A DNA stretch of 64,000 nucleotides from Caenorhabditis remanei (lineage: Eukaryota > Nematoda > Chromadorea > Rhabditida > Rhabditidae). Location: assembly GCF_010183535.1 (NCBI RefSeq), contig NC_071331.1, positions 2,852,001 through 2,916,000 of the forward strand, written 5' to 3'. The translations under genes and the position numbers were made by a program. This document shows, one piece after another, positions 56,690 to 64,000 of the stretch (the first letter of the stretch is position 1; each line of letters opens with the position of its first letter). The notes below the pieces were generated by a model. The model was not told where the DNA came from, made no database searches, and saw nothing but the letters and a program-made list of their open reading frames with translations.

Positions 56690-59479
56690 TTTTTTTCTCA
56701 TAATTCATTTGGTTTTTTGATTTCATAATTTTGTTAATGATTTCACTTCAAAACAATCGCTGTTTAAATAATTATTGTTTTGAAGTGATATGAGTATGCA
56801 GGGATTTTTTGCTTCTCCAATTTTTCTTTTTTTATCTGTTTCGAAATGACAAAAAATGCAGTTAATTTTTAAATCTTTCAATGACACAATGAAACACCTT
56901 TTAATAAAAAAACAATAGCATCGGAAAAAATATGATAGCTCATGTTTCTGAAGTTGTTGAATAAGAAAAAATTATGTTGTTTTATAAATATTTTTATTTT
57001 AATGATATAAATTAATTTGATATTGTTCTACTAAAAGACCATTCCGCGGAGTTCCCAATAAATTAGATGCACCTTTAAACATAAAATTCTGGTTCAGTGT
57101 TGGATTCTTTGTTTTATATGAATGTTGATGAAAATGGGTTGTACCAATCGACAAATTCAATAAATTCTTACTGTATGAAGTTGTTGAATCAGAAAAAACA
57201 AGATACTCTTTCACGGATAGTTCAAGTTCAACACGATTAACTTAATTCCGATCCAATGAGGCAGTATGCGTTACTCTTTTCATGAAGATATTTTGCCCAG
57301 CCTCTATGGATTTTACAGTTTCGGTCGTCTTGGAAATGGAAGTCCCATACACCAAAAAAAAACCGATATTTTACTTTGGTTCAATTAATTATAAATTCAT
57401 CTATTTGTTTTCATCTAAATAAATTCATCTATTATTATCAAGAAGTTTTAAATTCTAAAATTAACTTTTTGAAACAGGAAAGTGTTACTGTTTCACGAAC
57501 ATTTCAATATGATAGCGAATCACGGTCAAGTTAGTAAAGACTATCTCTTGTGCGCTCTGATACGATAACTACAATATCAGAAAATAACAGAAAACACCAA
57601 TTTCTCTGCGTCTCCTCTGATCTCTACACTATGTTTTCAAATATGTTTTCGGAGTAGTCAAAAGTAGCGAAATAGTCATTGTCGATGTCGGAATCCTACA
57701 AAAACTGTCTCAGAATTTGACTGTTTCATAATCTCTATCAAAACCGGTATATTTTTGTACTGCTAATAGATTTTAGGATCATTCTGAAAGTAACCAAAAA
57801 AAGATGATTGACAACTTGTTAATCACCAATTTACGGTGGGTTGCATAGGAACGATTATTTTAATAAAACCCATTTTTTATTCACTCTTGAAAAATGTTGA
57901 AGAAGCTTCCAAAATTACATTAATTTTTTCATTTTTTCATCTCTTCGGTTCCAATATCTTAGAGGCGCCGAACCACTATGTTTCAATGATTTTCTGAAAC
58001 TGATATGTTAGAGACTGACTGTTTCAGAAACTCCATTAAAGTATGTGACATCTTTGAAGTTCTGATGATCTTGACCAATTTTTTATATAGAAATCAATAA
58101 AATTATGATTGAAATTCTTAAAAACAGGGTACTTTTTATCAAATTAACTTCCCCCACCATTCTTATCTGTGTCGGTTCCGGTTAGACTGATCGAGCATGG
58201 CGCTGTAATAGTCTATACTTATCCGGGCTGAGGTTTACTTCAGTAGACGCGGGTTTGAATCCTCCCGGGTTAGAAATTAAAGAAAAACAAATTTTTTTTT
58301 TCAAATTCGTAAAATTTTGATCCGTTTCATCTGCCATTTTTAAAGGTTTGTCATCCGTGCATCACTAGTGAAAAGTACTTGAACGTGGTCTTTGGCAGAT
58401 GAATCCGATATCCCGCGCTTTTACCGATTCTCTGAGATTTCCGAAAAACATAATCTTTGAAAGTGTTTCTGAAATATGCGAATTAGCACAGTAGAGCTTA
58501 TCATTTCTATATTGTCATCGAGAAGTTACGCTTGCAAAATCAATTTGACGAGACAGAAAAGTGTCACTATTTCTTAGGCATTTCTAATTGTAAGTGTGCA
58601 TTTCTATTCTAGATCGGTATTAAAAAGTCGAGTTTTACTAGTTTTTTTTCCAGAAAACTATCTGTTTCGAAATTTCTAAAAAACTAGTGAGAATTGCTAT
58701 CGAAACTCTAGTAGTCAGTCGATGTTTTAGAAATCCTCCAAAAAACATAAGTTTCGTCTCTGAAGCATCCGCGAAACCAGACATTTGGAAACCGAGACAC
58801 TTGAAAACCTCTTAAACCGGGCGTTTTAATTCTAATTGTAAAGAAAAATCACTGAAAATCTAGACTAAGCTAAAATTTCTGCTCAAAAAAACTCTCTGTT
58901 TCACTTACAAAACAATAAAGTTACACTATTCTTCAGACCACTATGTTCTTAGACAAACTGAAAAATGCCTTCTGATGCGAAAATTCCAAAAATCGTAAAT
59001 TTTGCTGGAGTAAATTCTTTTAAATCAAACGGATTCAAAGCTCTTATGTTTCTTTTCCACAGTTTCCGAATCACCAATCCTTGGTGTTTTACAATCAGAT
59101 TTGAGTTATAGGAACCGGTTTCTGTACACTTTTCTCAAAAAATTGATGGTTCTCAAAATTTTTTACAGTTTTGGAAAACTCATTTTTACGTTATTTTTGT
59201 AATTTCATTGATGTGACTATTTTTTTTCCTTGTCACTTTTATAGCTTGCATTTTGAAAAACAATATGTTTCAAAACTTCAAAAAAATCTGTCAATTTCCA
59301 AAATATTTCGATATCAGACTATAGTCTCAATAAAATGCAATCATTTTGCCGCGACGGTCCAGGAAATGATTTAGATTTACATTAGAGGATTTGGAGACAC
59401 ATCTCTATGCCGCAAGAAAACATTCGAGTTTCAGAAACTTCTTACATTTCAGGTTCCAGTTCTTGTTTCAATCTGAGTA
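56690..59479. promoter_or_regulatory. Host repeat DNA with 21U-type motifs, 56.7-59.5 kb
   Basis: Exact motifs: divergent pair 57470-57477 (minus) and 57488-57495 (plus), then 57721-57728, 58019-58026 and 58896-58903 (plus). LINE relic modules lie at 57250-57370 (minus). A short unmatched piece at 58090-58310 includes GGGTTTGAATCC. No gene is seen. Confidence 0.55.
57470..57495. promoter_or_regulatory. Divergent pair of 21U-RNA upstream motifs
   Basis: TGAAACAG and CTGTTTCA stand 10 bp apart in the module AACAGGAAAGTGTTACTG. The related module at 15804 keeps only the minus-strand core. Confidence 0.55.
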
Positions 59480-59611
59480 TTATCGAAATAAACAAGTTCC
59501 GACATTTTTTCCTCGTCGGTGTTTGCGGACTCAAGCCAAAATTATCAAATTTTGGCTTGAGTCCGCAAACACCGAGGGGGAAAAAATGTCGGAACTTTTT
59601 TGTTGCGACAA
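59480..59611. mobile_element. Near-perfect palindromic MITE with TA target duplication
   Basis: Arms of about 50 bp (AAGTTCCGACATTTTTTCC through CTCAAGCCAAAATT and the reverse) surround a 4-bp loop near 59545. The outer TTATCG and CGACAA also pair. TA flanks it at 59478-59479 and 59612-59613. The copy at 24198-24210 shows the empty site GAGTAACACGG. It has landed inside the 8-bp target duplication of the next element. Confidence 0.85.
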
Positions 59612-59614
59612 TAA

Positions 59615-59992
59615 CACGGCTGTGCGGAAGTAAAATTTTTCAAAAGGAAAGAAGGAAGAAGAAAGTGAAAAAAGACCCGGAAGAAGGAAGAAAGAAGGAA
59701 GAAGGAAGTTGGGTTCCGAACCGGGAAATCGGAAGTTCATTTTGAAAATGACAAATTTGAGGAAACTTTTTTCTAGTCATCTCTGAAAACGAATTTTGAT
59801 GTTGTTTCATACAAAATTCCGCCAAAATTCCGTCGAAAATTACAAAATTTTAGTAAACTTTTTAACGGAAGAACGAACAAGGAAGAAGGAAGTGAAATTT
59901 TTAAAAAGGAAGAGGGAAGAAGGAAGAAGGAAGTGAAAAAGGCCCGGAAGAAGGAAGAAGGAAGTCGAAGGAAGGAATTCCGCACAGCTCTG
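59615..59992. mobile_element. CAGAGCTGTGCGG MITE with GGAAGAA repeats, 8-bp target duplication
   Basis: Left end CACGGCTGTGCGGAAG, right end CCGCACAGCTCTG. The duplication CTGAGTAA is intact at 59993-60000, while its left copy is split by the palindrome (CTGAGTA at 59473-59479, TAA from 59612). The interior segment with AAATCGGAAGTT-ATTTTGAAAATGACA matches 12645-12800, so this is the fuller form of the element at 24206. Confidence 0.8.
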
Positions 59993-60000
59993 CTGAGTAA

Positions 60001-61472
60001 GTAGATCGGTCAGATATCACACCCGTTTTCAGCTGGCTAACAGAAACAATTTCGAAAAAAGGGCGTTTTCCAGAAACTTCCGAAACAGTTGGTATGTGTA
60101 TTACTTTGCAATCACCATGTTAGATGTTCCAGTTTCAATACGGTGTCAAATGGGGGTCTTACAATTAGTAGCGACATTATCCAAAAAAACCTGAACGTTT
60201 TTTACTAGTTCTCATCAGAATCTTGTGCATTCTACAAGGTTTATCGATGCTAATACAATCTAGTCTTTAATTGGCTAGAAAACCAACCATTGTTCCAGAA
60301 ATCCTTAGAAATTTCGTAATACTCGTTCACAGTTTCATCAATTTTGTAAATTGATTGACTGGTTGGATCGGTAATGCAATCTCACAAAAGATTCTGAAAA
60401 TCTATCTGAATTGTTTATTGCAAGTTCAGTTTCATCAACTTTTCAAATTGATTGACTAGTTGTTTCTTCAATAAAATCCGTGTTTTCATTTTCCTTCACT
60501 CCTACTCTCGCCTTAAGATATTTGATCGAAAACGTTTAGGAAAATTTCATGAAGTCATCTTATCGGTGTAAAAGTAAGGTCACATTTCTCTGCATTTCCA
60601 TTTCTATGATGTTTTTGAAATAAAAATCTCGAACATTGTCCTGTTTTCTTTTCTCACATAGTGACAATTTTCTACAGTTTCGGAAAACTCATTTCATTAT
60701 ATAAAATTGGTTTGATTGTTGAAATTTCGATGATGTCTTTTACGCATTCTTTGTAAGACTCATGTATGGTAACAGTTTGTAATTATTTGAAACGTTTTTT
60801 ATTCTTTTTCCAACAAAATAAATCAAAAATGGGGAAGACTTATCCCTGACAAACTTCAGAACAACATGGCGTGGGGGTCATGGAGACACCAATGCCGCTC
60901 TACTGAAACAAATCTATCCAATTTCGGAAACGGCTGATATCTCAAGCTCCAAGTCAGTCATGTTTCAGTTTTGTCTCCCGTTTCAACTTGCCAGTTATGT
61001 TTTCAAGCAGTTCAATCAATTTTTAACATGAATTTCTTGTTCATTGTTTGATTCTTCGTTTTAAATCATCAAATTTGATTTTTTCTGAAAATCACAGCCT
61101 TGTAAACGAACAAAGTTAATTAAATCTTACCTCTTTTAATGCTGCTGAATCAGAAGAAAGTTATACTGTTTCACGAATAGTTCAAGTTCATCAGGGTCAA
61201 CTTAATTCTAATAATCGCGGGTTTTGCGTTTTTGATCTAGCTTTTTATTGAGAATGATTGAGAATGAAGGCAAGGTCTCTAACTGTAAATTCCCTTTTTA
61301 TTGGCTCGTTTTGGAGCCGATATTCTACTTTAGTTGGAAAATAATCCTATTCATCTATTGTTATCGAAAAGTTAGGAATTCTAAAATTAATTTCTTGAAA
61401 CAGAAGAGTGTTACTGTTTTATAAACATTTCAATATACATAATAGCGGATTGCGGTCAAGATAGTGTTAATA
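60001..61472. promoter_or_regulatory. Host repeat DNA with 21U-type motifs
   Basis: Exact motifs: 61166-61173 (plus) and 61396-61403 (minus). The stretch matches 10870-11720 and 48850-49780. A LINE relic module is at 61215-61335 (minus). No gene is seen. Confidence 0.5.
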
Positions 61473-61480
61473 GTGCACAC

Positions 61481-61678
61481 CAGAGTTGAATTCCGACTTC
61501 CGACTACCGACTTCCGGATAAGGAATTTTACTTCCGACTTCCGTCATGGAATTCACGAAAAGTACATTTCGCAGAAATACATTGAAAAATTATCTAAAAG
61601 GATAAAAACGGGCTTTAAAAAAAATCTAATTCCGACTTCCGACTTCCGTATAAGGAAAATCACTTCCATGCAACTCTG
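61481..61678. mobile_element. CAGAGTTG MITE with CTTCCGA repeats, 8-bp target duplication GTGCACAC
   Basis: It has the same shortened left end as 49794 and a further internal deletion (TTTAAAAAAAATC where 49794 has over 60 more bp). The flanks are GTGCACAC at 61473-61480 and 61679-61686, where the other copies have GTACACAC. Confidence 0.8.
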
Positions 61679-62380
61679 GTGCACACACTAAAATTACAAT
61701 GTCTGAAAGTGACTGAAAACACCAATTTCTCTGCGTCTCCTCTGATCTCTACACTATGTTTCAATAGTTTCTCTGAGTAGTTAATAGTAGCGAAATAGTC
61801 ATTGACGATGTCGGAGATCCGTCTGAACTGAATTTGACTGTTTCAGAATCTCTATTAAAATTGGTTTGTTTTTGAGTTGCTGATCAAAACACAAGTACAG
61901 GTGGGTTTTGGAATATATTTCAAAGTAACCAAAAAAGAGGATTAACAACTTTTCAGTGTGTTTATTAAAAAAGTCACTCAGTTTTGAAAAAAATTGAAGT
62001 GGTTTCCAAAATTACATTAATTCTTTCTGTTTTTCATCTCTTTGGTTCCAAATATCTTAGAGTCTTCGAACCACTATGTTTCAATTGTTTTCTGAAACTG
62101 ATCTGTTAGAGACTGTCTGTTTCAGAAACCCAATTAAAGTATGGGATATTAAATTCTACTGATGCAAGTTCTTCACATTTCTTTCCGTACCTGACTTTCC
62201 GCATGCTTTGAGCTTTCCCATGATACTTATTAGAACAGCACGCTTGTTAGAACTGCGCTCTACTGAAACCGAAGAAAATTGTGTGGGAAATTGAGAGACT
62301 GAGAGAAAAAGAGACATTTCCAAAAGAGATTTCGGGGGAGCGCAGTTGTAAGACATGGGCTGAGCTACTATCATTTTTAT

Positions 62381-62482
62381 TCTAGGCTCCGCCTCCACAG
62401 CTAATTCAAGTACTGTAACCAGTGAAGCGTCTGGCGCAGAAAGTGTGCCCCGACTCCCACTTTTTCGGGGCGGAGACTAAAA
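62381..62482. mobile_element. Short MITE with (T)CTAGGCTCCGCC termini
   Basis: CTAGGCTCCGCCTCC at the left pairs with GGGGCGGAGACTAAA at the right, with CCCGACTCCCAC in the core as in the other two copies. It is the longest of the three. Confidence 0.6.
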
Positions 62483-63679
62483 CGCGAACAGATTTTTCAA
62501 AGACACATTTCTCTGCGTTTTTCTGATTTCTTTGTTATTTCTTGAAACCAAAATGTAGAATATATTCATATTTCAGAAGTTCCATAGTAATTGGGTCAAT
62601 TTTTTGAAACTCTGATGGCATGTTGCAATTGTAAATGTTGAATATTAAAAAAAAATAAAACTCCAATATATTTCATGTACTTCTCGTGGTGTCTCTGATG
62701 TAGTCTTACTTGAATCTTTCCATTGAACGTTTATTTTTAAAGTTTTCATTTTGCAAAACAATCTGTTTCAGAACTTGAAAAAATTCTCTCCATTTCCAAA
62801 AAGTTTCAATACAATTATCGTAAATTATAGAAAACAATAAAATGCAAAGAAATTATTTAGATTGACTTTAGAGGGTAGAGGCACATCTCTCTGCCGAAAC
62901 AGATTATTCCGGTTTTGGAAACAAGCAATATGTAAAGTTCCCGCTCATTCTTCAATATGATCTTCGACAATTCAAGTCACACCCGTTTTCAGCTTGCCAA
63001 CATAAACAGTAATAGACGAAGCGTCTTTTAGAGAAACTTCCGAAAAATTGGTATATTTCTTTGGAACTGCTATGTTAGATGTTCAGTTTCAATACTTTTT
63101 CAAATGAGTTCGTCCACAAATGCATGATTGTTATTTTCGTTTTCCAAAAAACCGACTAAATTGTCATCAGAATAGTCATATGTATGTATCAAAACGTATA
63201 AAGTCTTGCAAATTCTACTTCTGGATGCTAATACAATCTAGTCTTTTGGCTAGAAAAGCAGCCATTGATCCAGAAATTCTCAGAATATTCCTAATACTCT
63301 TTTACAGTTTCATCAATTTTGTAAATTGATTGACTGGTTGGGTCGGTAATGCATGATTGAAATGGGTTATTGAAAAACTTTCTGAATTATTCATTACAAG
63401 TTCAGTTTCATAAACTTTTCAAATTGACTGACCAGTTGTTTCTTCAATAATCCAGAATTCTCTCATAATATTTTATCGATAACCTTTAGGAAAAGATTAT
63501 GAAGGCATCTCATCAGAGTAAAAATTAAGTCACATTCCTCTACATCTTTTTCTTCTTTCAATAATATTTTTGAAATAAAATCTCAAACAATGTCCTTACT
63601 ATATTTTACTTATGAATCAGAAAAACACTGGATACTCTTTCACGAATAAGTCAAGTTCAACACGATTAACTTAATTCCG

Positions 63680-63960
63680 ATGATGCTCTGCATTACTCTT
63701 TTCTTGAAGGTATTTTGCACAGCCTCTATGGATTTTACAGTTTCGGTCGCCTTGGAAATGGAAGTCCCATACTCTGAAAAGGTTTTATAAAACAAAAAAG
63801 TTACCTGCCGTTGGTCCTACAGAATGATTTAAGTATAGAGTAAATCACAAAATTTTCTTTTTTGATCGAGTTTTTTATTGAGAATGAAGCCAAAGTCTCT
63901 AACAGTTAATTCCCGTTTTATTGGTTCGTTTTGGAACCGATATTCTACTTTGGTTTCAAT
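63680..63960 (-). pseudogene. LINE ORF2 relic at the right edge
   Basis: The minus strand holds the DNA for RELTV-DLGF(I) (module TGAGAATGAAGCCAAAGTCT) and for the block after it, with stops. It matches 18130-18400 closely, so both descend from one duplicated relic. Confidence 0.45.
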
Positions 63961-64000
63961 TAATTGTGGAAACAAAATTTCATCTATTGTTTTCAACATA

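Larger units (their letters stand above)
61687..64000. promoter_or_regulatory. Host repeat DNA with 21U-type motifs to the window end
   Basis: Exact plus-strand motifs lie at 61838-61845, 62117-62124 and 62763-62770. The region parallels 16000-18400. An unmatched piece at 62180-62380 has GAACTGCGCTC and GAGCGCAGTT as an inverted pair. A LINE relic module lies at 63680-63960 (minus). No gene is seen. Confidence 0.5.

Noticed and set aside
58186..58265. tRNA gene suggested by GGGTTTGAATCC
   Set aside because: No A box at the right distance and no acceptor or T stem that pairs; at most a tRNA-derived scrap.

Overview
The window looks like AT-rich, gene-poor chromosomal DNA of a Caenorhabditis-type nematode; the species cannot be read from the sequence. 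Reasons: short introns with TTTTCAG acceptors, a Helitron carrying heat-shock-element repeats, CR1-, BEL- and Tc1-type elements, and above all dozens of exact copies of CTGTTTCA, the core of the upstream motif of C. elegans 21U-RNA (piRNA) genes. I found about 61 exact copies by eye (40 on +, 21 on -), against 2-3 expected for an 8-mer of this composition on both strands (rough estimate at ~66% A+T). They lie in the host DNA and are absent from every large transposon insertion. My main reading is that the window is part of a piRNA (21U-RNA) gene domain. No ordinary host protein gene was recognised.

Layout. 1-1690: 5'-truncated CR1-like LINE on the minus strand, open in frame and running off the left edge. 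1.7-38.5 kb: repeat-derived host DNA with scattered 21U-type motifs, decayed minus-strand LINE 3'-end relics and many MITEs (2437, 11748, 12432, 12981, 13950, 18618, 21338, 23128, 24206, 29712, 29931, 31840, 36491), an LTR-like insertion (19.3-20.4 kb) and a fold-back Tc1 element (25924-27540). 38567-43829: a three-level transposon nest, with a MITE (9-bp target duplication) split by a hAT-like element (8-bp duplication), itself split by a 1.97-kb element with 32-bp terminal inverted repeats that carries a four-exon gene for a 116-residue protein of unknown function. 43.8-50.5 kb: a second long copy of much of the 4.6-14 kb region. 50511-54110: a BEL/Pao retrotransposon cut off in its reverse transcriptase, with no 3' LTR. 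55216-56689: a minus-strand Helitron. 56.7-64 kb: more piRNA-type host repeats and MITEs.

How it fits together. The host DNA is a mosaic of duplicated blocks (4.6-7.5 kb matches 30.2-33.9 kb and 44.1-45.1 kb; 20.4-23.1 kb matches 45.5-48.3 kb), so the motifs have multiplied by segmental duplication as well as being kept individually. The duplicates act as empty-site controls, which is how many insertion boundaries and target duplications below were fixed. 21U genes are transcribed one by one from their own motif, so the mobile elements are best seen as insertions into the domain, not as its source. Small-RNA sequencing would settle the piRNA claim.
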